Under the pieces are notes generated by a model, which did no database searches, was not told the DNA's origin, and saw only the letters and a program-made list of their open reading frames with translations. From NCBI GenBank assembly GCA_030248065.1, contig JASAMV010007064.1, forward strand, positions 124,001 through 188,000: a stretch of 64,000 bases of DNA. The letters run 5' to 3'. A program made the translations under genes and the position numbers. Below, piece by piece: positions 42,801 to 54,353 of the stretch. The DNA comes from Rhynchonema sp. JSB1_4 (Eukaryota; Nematoda; Chromadorea; Monhysterida; Xyalidae). The stretch's first letter is position 1. Each line of letters begins with the position of its first letter.

Positions 42801-44937
42801 GTAAGATATCCGTTTTACGTCCTATTCGCTCAGCGTGCTCTGTTCTGTCCGTACTTTACCTCTCAACTTTGAATCTGTTATTACGTGCCATCCATTGTGC
42901 ATCTATTTTGTAGTTGAAACATTTTTGACGTTTATTCTTTGGTTATATTCGACTGGTTAATTATCTGTGCAGTTAAGATATTGTGAAAGTGGAAGATATT
43001 GGAAAATTACCAGCAAAATATTGTGTGTCAAGATATTAACAAATCGAAACATATTTAATTGACGCAGGACCATATCTGGTGGCACGAAGGAAAGTTACGA
43101 TACGATCAATATATTCTCGCTTGCTTCTGGTCATTTGTATGAGAGATTTCTCAGGTTGGGTTTTTGTGCTTCCTTTATCGCGATCTCGAAAGCGTTTTTT
43201 TTTCGGTTATCAAACTAGTGCCTTTGTAATTCAGGCTAATGATGCTGTCGGTGACCAAGCATACGAAACATCCTGTAAAATTCTGGCTGCTGAAGAACTA
43301 CTTATCGCCTTATTTCAAGGTTTGGGGTTGATTTTTGGCAAGAAAATGTTGATGGATCAGAAGTTTTGCAAATGCTTTTCCAGCAATTTCTGCCATACAT
43401 GGCCGAACACTACAACTTTTCGTACGAGCTCGTTCAGTACAAATGGCCGCGTTGGTTGCATCAACAAACCGAAAAGCAGCGTGTCATGTGGGGGTGAGGG
43501 TTTAGACAATGTTCCTGGCACGAAACTTGAACCAACAGAATAAACAAATATAATAAATAATTGCAGCTACAAAATTCTCTTCCTCGATGTGCTGTTCCCG
43601 CTGGATGTGAGAAAAATTTTGTTCGTCGACGCTGATCAGATTGTCAGGTGGGATAATTTATGCTTTATTTTGCGCGTATGTTCCGAATATTAGTGCCGAG
43701 CGTAAATGTTTGCGTTTTCTTTTCGCACTTTTTGTTCTGCAGTGCTTCCGTGATATTTTGCATGTGGCGTTCGTAAGTTTGCAACTGAGGTCGTACTACG
43801 ACAATTAATGTGAAGCTTGAATAAAAAACTACTCGAACAGTGATGACCCTGATGTTGCAGGGCCGACATGATGGACCTGATGACCCTGAATTTGGAAGGT
43901 GCGCCCTACGCGTACACGCCGTTCTGCGACAGTCGCAGGGAGATGGATGGGTTCCGATTCTGGAAGCAGGGATATTGGGCCAATCATCTGGGACATCGAA
44001 AGTATCACATCAGGTGTGACTTTGTAATGCTAAAAGATAAAGGCGACGTTTGATGGAATCAAACGTTCTTGTTTGGTTGACACGGAACTCAATCAAGCAT
44101 GGTATGAACTTTTTTCGCAAGCTTACAATAACACCCAAATGTTTCGTCACATCGGTAAAGTAAAATTGCAGTTTAAGCAGTTTTGATCAGTGATCAACAT
44201 TGTGAAAAAACGGCACGAGAATGAATAAAGTAATATAAAATAATAATTTCAGCGCACTCTACGTGGTTGATTTGAAGAAATTCCGTCAGATCGCTGCTGG
44301 CGACCGATTACGCGGCCAATACCAGGGGTTGAGTGCCGATCCGAACAGTTTATCCAATTTGGATCAGGTGAACAACATTATGTGCATATCTATTGTTTTT
44401 TCGTGCAGAGTTTTTTCTGATCGAAGTCATGTATGCAACCCAGCAACTGGTGATGACCTGGCGCAGCGCCAATCTGTGAAGGCAGGTCGAAAAACGGGTG
44501 CCAAAAAGCACACTGTCGTGGAATTCGCATTTTATTCGCAGGATCTGCCCAACAACATGATCCATCAAGTCAAACTCAAATCACTGCCGCAAGAATGGCT
44601 GTGGTGCGAAACGTGGTGTGATGACGCGTCCAAAAAGCACGCAAAAACCATAGATTTGGTCGGTTTGGCTTCGTTTTATGCCCATGCATTTTTTGTGTTT
44701 GTAGTCGAACACAAGTTCGATCATCCATTTACTTGATTTCAGTGCAACAATCCGCAGACGAAAGAGCCGAAACTGCAATCAGCAATGCGGATAGTACCAG
44801 AATGGTTGGATTATGATGGAGAGATCAAGAAACTCCAGGAACGATATGACCAGGGAGCGCCGGCCAAGACTGTTGAAACATCACATGCTGACAGCACTGC
44901 CAAACACACGCACAAACATGACGATGGGGAGTTATAG
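33836..44937 (+). CDS. UGGT1: UDP-glucose:glycoprotein glucosyltransferase
   Basis: ER folding sensor that re-glucosylates misfolded N-glycoproteins for the calnexin/calreticulin cycle. 34 exons: 33836-33984, 34058-34146, 34217-34347, 34586-34698, 34941-35166, 35238-35334, 35511-35592, 35697-35894, 36147-36348, 36709-36807, 36877-37082, 37446-37584, 37832-38011, 38139-38188, 38467-38681, 38730-39025, 39256-39462, 39805-39936, 39998-40134, 40377-40472, 40534-40719, 41171-41309, 41379-41481, 41536-41645, 41764-41849, 41949-42143, 43068-43154, 43235-43319, 43384-43493, 43567-43647, 43861-44013, 44253-44367, 44542-44658, 44743-44937. They sum to 4806 nt, 1601 aa. Seen: signal peptide (1-25), thioredoxin-like sensor region (for example [19 protein letters not shown]), acidic linker (EEDEEEGGG), GT24 domain with [17 protein letters not shown], catalytic DAD (about 1403-1405), [12 protein letters not shown] and [11 protein letters not shown]. 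The C-terminus is HDDGEL, a plausible variant ER-retrieval signal. UGGT1 and UGGT2 were not distinguished. Confidence 0.97.
42396..42699. mobile_element. Inverted-repeat element in UGGT intron 26
   Basis: About 95 bp at the left (GTCATAGTGGAAAGTGGAAA onward) returns inverted at the right (ending CCACTATGAT) with roughly 85 % identity by eye. Units of GGAAAGTGGAAA and ATATTTTCATTTCC repeat inside the arms. The two arms could form one long hairpin in the pre-mRNA. Confidence 0.7.
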
Positions 44938-45935
44938 GGGACGGAGACTGTAGGTTGTATTAATCACGTTTGATCGTAAATCAATTTCGAAATTATTGGT
45001 GTCCTGCGCATGAGCGTGTTGCCGTCACGCTAATCCAGTTTGGCGGTGATGTTTACAGCTTTTCGCTCTTTTCATGTAAACTTCGCAGTGGAATAAAGCA
45101 AGTCAAGGCAACATGTGCTCATACGCTCGACACTAAGATTCTTACTTACAGCAGTCGAGGAGACGCCTTGAATGCAGTAATGTCGTTTCATTGTTATATT
45201 TATTGTATCACTGTAAAATTTTGTCTGGTTTGGCTGATGTAGCGTATTTGTTTTTGTTACATGTAGGAACCAATCAGGTTGCGCTCCTCTGATGTGCAAG
45301 AAATAATAGTCTAGTTAGTTGAATTCTAGCCCAGAATACTTGGTTTTGGAATTATTTGAAATTTCCTGGATCACATTTCGCGAATAATTGCACATTTCTG
45401 CTGCTTGATTTATGACTTTATGTCGGGTATTGTTTTGGTTAATAACGTTGTTACTGGCTATATATTACTTCCCATTATTTAATCTAAAATTCGTGTTCTA
45501 TCGTGATAATCTGTGAAAAGTGTCTGTTATTATAGCTGTCGATAATTAGTACGATTAAGCATGTTCTTGTTGATTTCTTGGTTGTTTGTATGTTTTCGTT
45601 GTGTTTTCTCACGCTGCTGTGAGTGTGTGTTGCCTGCAAAACGCTCAATCTCAGATTGTGCTGTGCCCCTATTTCTTGTTATTTGTCGTGTGCGGTCAAT
45701 TTGGGTGTTTCACGTGCCGATAAAAATGGTCAAATTTGAAGCGTTCACTGGTACTCTTGCGTCTGATGATATCTCATTGGTTACAACTTGTCCAATTAAA
45801 TATATTTATGTTGTCTTTCCTTGTTCACTCGTCCAGCAATCGGATCGCTTGGCAGTGATCACCATAGCCAGTGTATGAAACGTTTCCGTGTCGTACAATG
45901 ACCACAAACATTTCTCTGCTTCTCGGCACCTGGCA
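44938..45935. other. UGGT 3' region and L23 upstream region
   Basis: AATAAA at 45092-45097, 155 bp after the UGGT stop, is the likely poly(A) signal. The rest is T-rich with no gene that I can support. Confidence 0.55.
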
Positions 45936-47618
45936 ATGACCACCCGTCTGCACCGTTTGTGGCAGCCGGGTGACCCGCGGCCTCGCGTGTTTCTGCCGAA
46001 TTTCTGGATGAAATTGGTCAAACCGCAGCCGAACGAAAAACTGCCGCCAAACATGGTCAAATTCATGATACCCATTCAGTGAGTGGCGCGCTGTTGTTTG
46101 ATCTTCCATGTTTCATGAAAAAGTGCCGTGTATTTTACTCTATATTTGCAGTCCATGCTTGTTACGCACGGCACTAATATTTTGCTGAATGATGTCTGAT
46201 TGCTTTTTTGCAGAATGGGCAAAGAAGACGTGCGTGAATACCTGCAGAAGGTCTACGACTTGCCAGTGAGACAAGTCAATACACGTCTGGTTGAAGGAAT
46301 GAAATATCATCAGGTTGGAAGTCTAAAGGCAAACTACTTCAACACGAGCCCGAATTCGGAGGTGGTGTGCTTGCAAAACGAAAAGAAAGAAACTCCTAAT
46401 GCGCCATTTTGCATTCTGCAACGTGTAACATTCCCGTAATCAGCTGCTACGCGTGAATGTTTCACCAATTTGCCATCTCCGGAATCGAGCCCGGGTCGGT
46501 GTACTATTGCTATAGTGTTTCCTTTTTATGCAAGTCAAAGGAAACAAGCTACCCCACGTTATAACTCAACTCCAGTTTGTGGTCGAGATTTCAGAAACCA
46601 ATGAAAGAGATTAAGAATGTGTCCTTGTTAATCCAAGCACGACACTCAACAGCAAACATGGTGAAATGTTTCATTGACATGCTGGCAGCGCACACGCACA
46701 AAGCTCACAGTGAGCATGTGAAACATTGTTGTTGTTAGATTCCACAGGCAAACTTTGACACGTTTTTGCCAGCTGCCTGATTGAATCGAAATTGTAATCT
46801 CGACCTCAACTTGAAGTTCAGTTATAACACGTGCCCGCGCATTTCCTTGGACCAAGAAAAACAGGAAACACTATACATATATCGTGTTTCGAACCGTGTG
46901 TATAATACTTTTACCAAGCTCCTTGGTGTAAAACTGTATAATAGATCGTCTGGACTGAGCAGTGCTGACGACAGCTGTGTATTTGCATAAGCCGTGATGT
47001 CTTGCGCGACTACACCAGGTCGTGTGTGTGTTTGAGTGAGGAGTCACGTGGCCATTTGGTGCGTTCGCACTGATGATGACCTGATGCACCGCCCGCGTAT
47101 GAAAACAGGTCGATACGGGCAACCAAAGCAGCGCTGCACAGCTTTAAATTGTGCGATTTGTTTCTGTTTGCTGTTTTAGGATCAATACAATCCGGTGAGA
47201 ACGGCTGTGCTTGAAAAGGAAGAAGATGAGAAATACGCTTATGTTACCATGGTTGGGTTTTTTTGTTGACGCTTCTTGCGGGAACAAAAGTTCATGACGA
47301 AACAGCATTCGCATCCCACGAAGAACTTCCAATTCAATATAAAAGATTGTCCCACAAAAAATGTTTCATATTTCAGTTATATTTGTTCTTGTCTTGGCAG
47401 CCTCGTTCGTTCAGATTAAGTGGCAAAAAAAAACAAATGATCCCAAATTACAGCCGCGCGACATGCAATTCACGTATCCGGATCTGTTCCGTACATCCGA
47501 GACCAAGGACATCAACACACGAATGTTGCAGCGCGTGGACGAGAAACGGCAGACAGTGAGAAAATATCAGCATCGTGACGATCGCAAAGGCACCTGGACC
47601 AGATGGTTTAGGTTTTGA
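45936..47618 (+). CDS. MRPL23: Mitochondrial large-subunit ribosomal protein uL23m
   Basis: Exons 45936-46078, 46214-46313, 47180-47251, 47454-47618; 480 nt, 159 aa, the family's usual size. It binds 23S-type rRNA near the peptide exit of the mitoribosome. Seen: N-terminal TTRLHRLWQPGDPRPRVFLP, matching the family start; KFMIPIQMGKEDVREYLQ and VYDLPVRQVNTR (the conserved block before the beta-hairpin); KYAYVTM; FTYPDLF; and a basic C-terminus ending WTRWFRF. Intron 2 is 866 bp. The exon-2 donor (after YHQ) is the least certain border. Confidence 0.9.
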
Positions 47619-48124
47619 TGTTTCACAACTCTACCAGATGCTGTTGTTGTAAATACAAGTAAAGTACAACAATTATTATGAGATCTTTGTTTATATGTTT
47701 GGTGCGCAAGTCGTTGTTTTGCATTTGTCAGTATAAAAACGAATATCATGCGTCGTCAGTTGGGTTTTGATTTGGGTAAAGGCAAACCAGCCGTTCTTTG
47801 CATGCCTGGACCATACCGTATCACCCTGAATTCTTAGACACGGGTTACTGTAGCCACTTCTCCTGTCATTTGCGTGTGAAGGCGCCAAGATCGTGAACAT
47901 TTAGCGCATGCTGTCGTTGGGTGTGCGTGTGTGTTTTTTATCGGCTTCACACACAAACCACGTGGGACGCTCAGTAACCCGAACCATTTTTAGGTGTGTA
48001 ACCGTTCAGGATGATATGGTCTAGGTCTGCAAAGCACGGCTGGTTTGCCTAACCTTTCTTTTTATTTTCTTATCGTGTTTTCTGTTTGCGTTTTTTTCGC
48101 TGAACCGGACCCCAAATTCGGGGC
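47619..48124. other. Intergenic, short TTACTGTAGCCACTTC repeat
   Basis: No gene. GGTTACTGTAGCCACTTC at 47843 is also found at 13840-13857 inside an exon of the minus-strand gene, a short dispersed similarity of unknown origin. Confidence 0.4.
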
Positions 48125-48332
48125 CGGTTAGCGTGGACCGGTCGACCGCGGGTTTGAGTTACGGTAATGGGAATTATCCGCTGGCTGTAACCGCGCAGCA
48201 GACCGCCATCGTTAGCTACGTTGAAGTACGGTACGGTACGGTTGAAGTACGTAGTTACGGTAGCTATGTTGACGTCTTGAATGTACCGTAGCTAAAACCT
48301 ACGGTCAGCGGTCGACCGGTCCACACTAACCG
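48125..48332. mobile_element. Inverted-repeat element with GTCGACC palindromes
   Basis: Left CGGTTAGCGTGGACCGGTCG, right inverse CGACCGGTCCACACTAACCG; the inside has repeats of GTACGGT and GTTACGGTA. 208 bp, non-coding. No target duplication recognised. Confidence 0.7.
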
Positions 48333-48603
48333 TTCTCGAATATTCATTGTTAATAAGTCACTTCAGAAGCTTCGGGCCGGGCCCCTTCTAATTCAAATGA
48401 GGTCGGCATCAAACTTGCGCGCTCCGTGCTGCAAAAGCGCGGACGCACCCAGTTTGATACCGGCCCCAAATGTTTTGGTTCCAGTAACGGATTTGTTGCT
48501 TTTATTTAGAATGTGAAGCGGCGATTGATCAGTTTCTGTGAACTCTTTTAAAGGGTGTGTCTAACGTCTCCTAACCCCATGTTTTTTTGGGTGGAATTGA
48601 AAG

Positions 48604-48756
48604 ATGCCCCCGAAAGGCCGCCGTGTGCAAAAAACCGCGTCTTCTAACTCGCTAAATCGCGAAATCTTGAGGGTTACTTTTCGAATAAAATCAATTTCCG
48701 GACACAAATTCGGTCCGTCACTAAATGCCTCCGGACCGAGACATGAAGTTCATATG
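48604..48756 (+). other. Weak candidate first exon
   Basis: ATG 48604 opens a Lys/Arg/Ser-rich frame (PPKGRRVQKTASSNSLNRE). No homology, no partner exon found downstream before the repeat block. Reported only because it is the sole plausible start between 47.6 and 54.3 kb. Confidence 0.15.
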
Positions 48757-48969
48757 AATTATTTTTGCACTGGTTTTCTTCGGCCATTGCTGTTGGAAAT
48801 TTTCTTTTTGTTGTTTTCCATTGGAAATATGGTTGTTTGTTAAATTTTGAACACTTTTTCAGATGGTTTTACGATCGTTCTATTCAAGATTGCAGCAGAA
48901 CTCCACCGCATTCGCCGTGTTTGCGTCGTTTGGCCGTTGATTTGTTGTGCAGCAGAGGTCAAGGAAGGA

Positions 48970-49945
48970 ACCAGTGTCGTCGTTCCTGGTCCGGCGCGGC
49001 GGTTAGTGTGCGTACTCATTTTTTTGAGTGGCGGTTGGTGTACCTCCCTGGGAGGGGGAAGAGGGAGACCCAAAATCAGGAACAAGTCATTTTTGTGAAG
49101 TCGAAAAATTGACCTATTTTTAGGTTTTACTCCTTTTTGGAAAGAATTTTCCATGATTTTTTTATGTTGTATAGCGACCAACTGAAAAAAAACGTTTTTT
49201 TTTCGGGAAAAGCGGAAAAACCGTTTTTTCGGAGCCCGGTAATTTTCGAAAGTAAATTACCCGGAAAAAATATTTATGGTCTCTGGACGAAAGGCAAAAA
49301 TTGAGGCGGTTAGTGCACCTGGTAGGCCTGGGCATAATACCACTTTTAACACCCAGTACCAATGCCCAATACCAATACCGGGTGAGACCCAATACCAATA
49401 CCAATTCCCAATACCAAAGCAATACCATACCACTGAAGTGCCTTGCCTGGTATTGGGTTTGGCATTGGTTTGGTCTTGGTATTGTGTATCGGGTACTGGG
49501 TTGATACTGGTATTGAGTGTTGGGCAGTACAGTGGCAGGCCAAATGACCCAGCAACATACCCTAGGGGAGGGTGCATAGGTGGAAAAAATCGGAGCGGGT
49601 AGGGGGTAGTGAATCTGGGATTTTGGGGGGAACTCGGTTTGGGGGGGGGGGTGGGGGAAGATTTTTCGGGGCGGGTAGGGTACAACACAAGTTTTTTCGG
49701 GTGCCTGTTTTTATGTACTAAAAAGTGCACATATCGCGCGCAGCGCGAGATTTTTTGCACTTTTTAGTGTTTTCGGTCGAAATTTGGGCATTTTTGACCG
49801 AAAAATGGGCATGTTGAGGGTAAAAATCGGGGCGGGTAGGGTACCAGGGCGGGGCGGGTAGGGGGAGAGTAGGGTACCAGAGCGGGCGGGTAGGGGGTAG
49901 CATACCAGGCCGGGGCGAGTAGGGTACCATTGGGGGACCCCCACT
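48970..49945. repeat. Fragments of two CAGTG-element families and CCAATACC repeats
   Basis: At 48976 a piece of the CGGCGCGGCGGTTAGTGT family (intact copy 53250-53631). From 49340 to 49540 repeated ACCCAATACCAATA units and their inverse. From about 49570 to 49945 a nearly complete inner part of the family at 17207-18554 (CGGGGCGGGTAGGGTACC arrays, palindrome near 49735), without the insertion present there. Confidence 0.7.
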
Positions 49946-50023
49946 ATGGGTGGGCACAATACCCAATACCCAATACCAATACCACCCATACCCAATACCA
50001 ATACTAAGACCAATACCCAATAC

Positions 50024-50443
50024 CAGTGGTGTCGTTGGGGGGGGGGGAAGGGGGGTTACCCCCCTAGTATCCGGTATCTTGATTTTTTTACCCAGGGGTA
50101 TCCGGTATCCTGACTTTTTGTCCAGGGGTATCCTACCCTAAAATTTTTCCGAAAACCGTAAAAATCGCCCACTTTTACCTCCAAAATGCTCAAAATCGCT
50201 TGCTGACGCAAGCATGACCCCCAAAATGACCGTTTTTGCGCTTCCAGCACCAATTTTGCTCAATTTTCCTCTGAAAAATTGACCTTTTTTTGAACAACCC
50301 CCCCTGGGTATCCGAGATTTTTTATTTTGGGGGCAACCCCCCCCTGGTATCCGAGATTTTTCATTTTGGGTATCCGGTATCCGAAAATTTTGGATTTTGG
50401 GTATCCGGTATCCTGACTTTTTGATTTCCCAACGACACCACTG
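50024..50443 (-). mobile_element. hAT-like element CAGTGGTGTCGTTGGG, copy 1
   Basis: 420 bp, ends CAGTGGTGTCGTTGGG and CCCAACGACACCACTG. Flanks CCCAATAC (50016-50023) and CCCAACAC (50444-50451), 7 of 8 identical. It carries GGGTATCCGGTATCC arrays and a central palindrome CTTGCTGACGCAAG near 50200. Orientation is opposite to copies 2 and 3. Confidence 0.88.
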
Positions 50444-52090
50444 CCCAACACCCAATACCAATACCAACCCACCCAATACTCAATACCGATACCAACCCAA
50501 TACCAAACACAATACCAGGCACTTCAGTAGTATTGATCTGGTATTGGGTATTGGTGTTGGGTCTCACCCGGTATTGGTATTCGGTCACCAATTTGGTATT
50601 GGCATTGGGTATTGGTACAGGGCCGGTATTGGTATTGGGTGTCAAAAGTGGTATTGGGCCCAGGCCTACCCCCACCCCCCAGCCACAGCACTGGGGAGAA
50701 GGTTCCCGAGCTGCTCGAGATACCCCTAGAGACGGCTACCCAAGATACCCGTATGGTCCGTCAAAAGGCAAAAAATGCGGTTTTTTGCATGCAATTTTAC
50801 TGCAAAATTGGCCTAAAAATAGGTACTTTTTGACATCTTGGTGTTTGCGCGCAGAGCGCGCGATTTCTAGGGGTTCCGAGGTCGAAAAATGCCCGTTTTT
50901 GCCTTTGAAAAGCATAAACCTACTGGCTCGAGATACCCTTTGGGACAGTGGTGTCGTTACGGGGGGTTGGGGGGGGTTACCCCTCCTGGTATGGGGTATG
51001 GGAAATCCGCCGGGGGCATGGGGTATGGGAAATTTTTCACTTTTGGAACACGCACCCCTAAGAAATGACTTTTTGACCCCGAGAAGTACCAAAATTGGCC
51101 ATTTTTTGTCCAAAAATGTCAAAAATCGCTTGCTGCCGCAAGAAAACTCTGTTTTAAGCACTTTTTAGACCAATTTTTGGCACTTTTAGAAGATGTTTGG
51201 GGTCATTTTTTCAAAAACCCCACCCTCGGGTTTGGGAAATTTTTGAGTTTTTGGAGAAACTCCGGAATTCCTCAAGTACTGGAAATTTATGTGAAAAAAA
51301 CGGTTTTTTTCGACAATATAAATACGGTAATTGTAGTCACTGTGGGTATTGGTATTGAAGCTGGCCTGTATTGCTATTGGGTATTGGTATTGGGTTTGCT
51401 CAGGTATTGAAATCCAGAAAGACCCAATACCAAACCAATGCCAAACTGAATACCCGACTCAAAACACAATACCAAACCAATACCAAACCCAATACCAACC
51501 CAATACCATACTAAAAACCCAATGCCCAACCAATACCAAGACAAATATCCAAGACCAACACCAATACCAACCCAATACTCAATACCAATACCAAACCCAA
51601 TACCAGGGACTTTAGTAGTATTCATTTGGTATTGGATATTGGTATTGGGTCTCACCCGGTATTGGTAATGGGTCCCCAATTTGAGAAGAAGAAGAATTCG
51701 AAAAAAAGAAGCGAACTCTGTGCGAAGCGCAATTTTTTGGAGGCTTTTGGTAAAAAAAGCGCGTTTGCGGTGCGTAGTTTGGGGGCATGGGGTAATACCC
51801 CCCAAACCTGGGTCAGCTATCTGTGTATGTTTTTTCCTTCAAAATGCCCATTTTTCGGTCAAAAATGACCAAATTTCGCTACGCGCGATATATGCACTAA
51901 GTAGCATATAAAAATAGGCACCCCAAAAAATTGTATTGTACCCTACCCGCCCCGAAAAATCTTCCCCCTCCCCCCAAACCGGATTTCCACCCCCCCCCCC
52001 CAAGATCCCAGGTACACTACCCCCTACCCGCCCCGGATTTTTCCACCTATGTACCCTACCCGCCCCGCCAAAGTAGCCACAGCACTGCCC
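50444..52090. repeat. CCAATACC satellite-like block and further element fragments
   Basis: 50444-50670 and 51330-51670 are built from CCAATACCAATACC-type units and their inverse, forming large inverted repeats. Between them lie pieces with GC palindromes (50847, 51127) and GGGGTATGGGAAA units. From about 51880 to 52087 lies an inverted piece of the CAGTGCTGTGGCT family ending AGCCACAGCACTG. No coding sequence. Confidence 0.7.
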
Positions 52091-52755
52091 CCCTACCCCC
52101 CCCCCCCCCCCCGGATTTTTCACACCTGTGTACCCTGCCCGCCCGCCAAAGCAGCCACCACTGGTGTCGGATGTCGGTCGGGGGCCTCCAGATGTAGGGT
52201 GTCGGTTTTTTGGAGCCGACACACGGCACTTACTGTTCAAAACATCAGTTTTGTTGAGAGAAGTGTCTTGAGAGTAAATGGACGTGTCTTCCTGGCTGGC
52301 AGCCAAAGCCGAACCCTGAATGAAAGCCTGTGCAGTTAGATTTTTCTGGAAGTTTTCTTCAAATTGACAGGTCTTCCTGGCTGGCGGCCTAAGCCTATGA
52401 CTGGCCCTGAATGAAAGCCTGAGCAGCTGTACAGTTGTAGATGTTTACTTCATATGGATGTCTTTGTGGCTGGCGGCCGAAGCCTGTGAAAAAGCCTGAG
52501 CCCAAGATTATATTCATGTCTGATCCGATGCCAGTTTATCAAGTGTAGGGGTGATGTTTAACTCGTGCGTCGCGAGCGACACGAATACCCACCTCCAACA
52601 AATTTTTTTCATCATGACTTTTTCGTTTTCAGGGTTTTTTCGCGGTCTTTCGTTTTCGGGTTTTTCCGGGATTTCCGTTTCGGTTTTTTTCCGGGTTCTC
52701 GATGACCACCGTTGGGTTTTGTACCCTGCACCACTGTGATGTGTACAGCCTGCAC

Positions 52756-53179
52756 CAGTGGTGTCGTTGGGAAATCAAAAAGTCAGGATACCGGATACCC
52801 AAAATCCAAAATTTTCGGATACCGGATACCCAAAATGAAAAATCTCGGATACCAGGGGGGGTTGCTCCCTAAAATAAAAAATCTCGGATACCCAGGGGGG
52901 GTTGTTCAAAAAAAGTCCATTTTTTAAGAGGAAAATTGAGCAAAATCGGTGTTGAAAGCGCAAAAAATGGTCATTTTGGGGGTTATGCTTGCGCTAGCAA
53001 GCGATTTTGAGCATTTTGGAGGTAAAAATGGGCGATGTTTGCCGTTTTCGGAAAATTTTTAGGGTAGGATACCCTTGGACAAAAAGTCAGGATACCGGAT
53101 ACCCCTGGGTAAAAAAATCAAGATACCGGATACCGGATACTAGGGGGGGTAACCCCCTTCCCCCCCAACGACACCACTG
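52756..53179 (+). mobile_element. hAT-like element CAGTGGTGTCGTTGGG, copy 2
   Basis: 424 bp with the same ends as copy 1 and an exact 8-bp duplication GCCTGCAC (52748-52755, 53180-53187). GATACCGGATACCC arrays at both sides, central palindrome CTTGCGCTAGCAAG near 52989. Confidence 0.93.
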
Positions 53180-53249
53180 GCCTGCACCACTTCAGATTTA
53201 GTCAACTTTGTGTATCCTGCACCACTGCAGACAGCATAGTGCTTCGGGC

Positions 53250-53631
53250 CAGTGTAGTTCCTGATCCGGCGCGGCGGTTAGTGTACCTACCCCTTTTTTT
53301 CTTGCGGCGGCTAGTGTACCTACCTGGGGGAAGGGGGGACGACCCAAATTCATGAAAAAGTCACTTTTTGAGGTGGAAAATTTGACCGATTTTTTGGTTT
53401 TTTTGGAAAAAATTCTCCATAAAAAGGGTATTTTGGCGACTTTTGACAACATCGACCCAAAAATTACCCATTTTAGGCCTAAAAATGTCCATTTTAGCCC
53501 TAAAATGCCTATTTTGGGCAAAAATTGAGGCGGTTAGTGCACCTGGCGCGGCGGTTAGTGTACTAGTGTACCTTGGTCGCGGCGGTTAGTGCACCTTAGG
53601 GGGGGACCCCCTCCCCCCAGGAACTACACTG
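53250..53631 (+). mobile_element. hAT-like element CAGTGTAGTTCCTG
   Basis: 382 bp, ends CAGTGTAGTTCCTG and CAGGAACTACACTG, exact 8-bp duplication CTTCGGGC (53242-53249, 53632-53639). Units of CGGCGGTTAGTGTACCTAC at both sides; the centre is made of AAAATGCCCATTTT-like tracts. Confidence 0.92.
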
Positions 53632-53700
53632 CTTCGGGCAGTGTAGTGCCTGGGGGATGACGCGGGGGGAGTGTCGGTACCTTGCAACGTCACTTGGGTC

Positions 53701-54273
53701 CAGTGTAGTTCTTGGGGGGGAGGGGGCCCCCTCGAGTACGCCTGTTCCCCCTCCATGGTACGCCTGCCCCCTACTGTTGCCCTTCCGAAAAAGTAGGGTG
53801 CCGCTTGTTCCAGTGGTGTCGTTGGGAAATCAAAAAGTCAGGATACCGGATACCCAAAATCCAAAATTTTCGGATACCGGATACCCAAAATGAAAAATCT
53901 CGGATACCAGGGGGGGGTTGCCTCCCAAAATAAAAAATCTCGGATACCCAGGGGGGGGTTGTTCAAAAAAGGTCAATTTTTTTAGACGAAAATTGAGCAA
54001 AATTGGTGTTGGAAGCGCAAAAACGGTCATTTTTGGGGGTTATGCTTGCGCCAGCAAGCGATTTTCTGCATTTTAGAGGTAAAAATGGGTGATTTTTACG
54101 GTTTTCGGAAAAATTTTAGGGTAGGATACCCCTGGACAAAAAGTCAGGATACCGGATACCCCTGGGTGAAAAAATCAAGATACCGGATACCGGATACTAG
54201 GGGGGGTAACCCCCCCTTCCCCCCCCCAACGACACCACTGGCTTGTTCCCCTTACAGACCTGGAACTACACTG
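53701..54273 (+). mobile_element. hAT-like element CAGTGTAGTTCTTGG hosting copy 3
   Basis: Left end CAGTGTAGTTCTTGG, right end CCTGGAACTACACTG. Flanks CTTGGGTC and CTTGTGAC agree at 6 of 8. Its body is short because most of the span is the complete element at 53811-54240. Confidence 0.65.
53811..54240 (+). mobile_element. hAT-like element CAGTGGTGTCGTTGGG, copy 3
   Basis: 430 bp, same ends and orientation as copy 2, exact 8-bp duplication GCTTGTTC (53803-53810, 54241-54248). Central palindrome CTTGCGCCAGCAAG near 54049. Confidence 0.93.
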
Positions 54274-54353
54274 CTTGTGACTTGTCAATCTCACTGGTAC
54301 ACATCCCGACCGTGTGATGTTTCAGTCATCGGTATCAACTCTTTCCGCGTGAC

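Noticed and set aside
46467..46500. tRNA T-arm-like sequence on the minus strand (CCGGGCTCGATTCCGG)
   Set aside because: No matching acceptor, D-arm or anticodon arm upstream; at most a fragment or a chance B-box.
49718..50020. Open frames rich in GIGIGYWYW or PIPNTQYQ
   Set aside because: Translations of the CCAATACC satellite.
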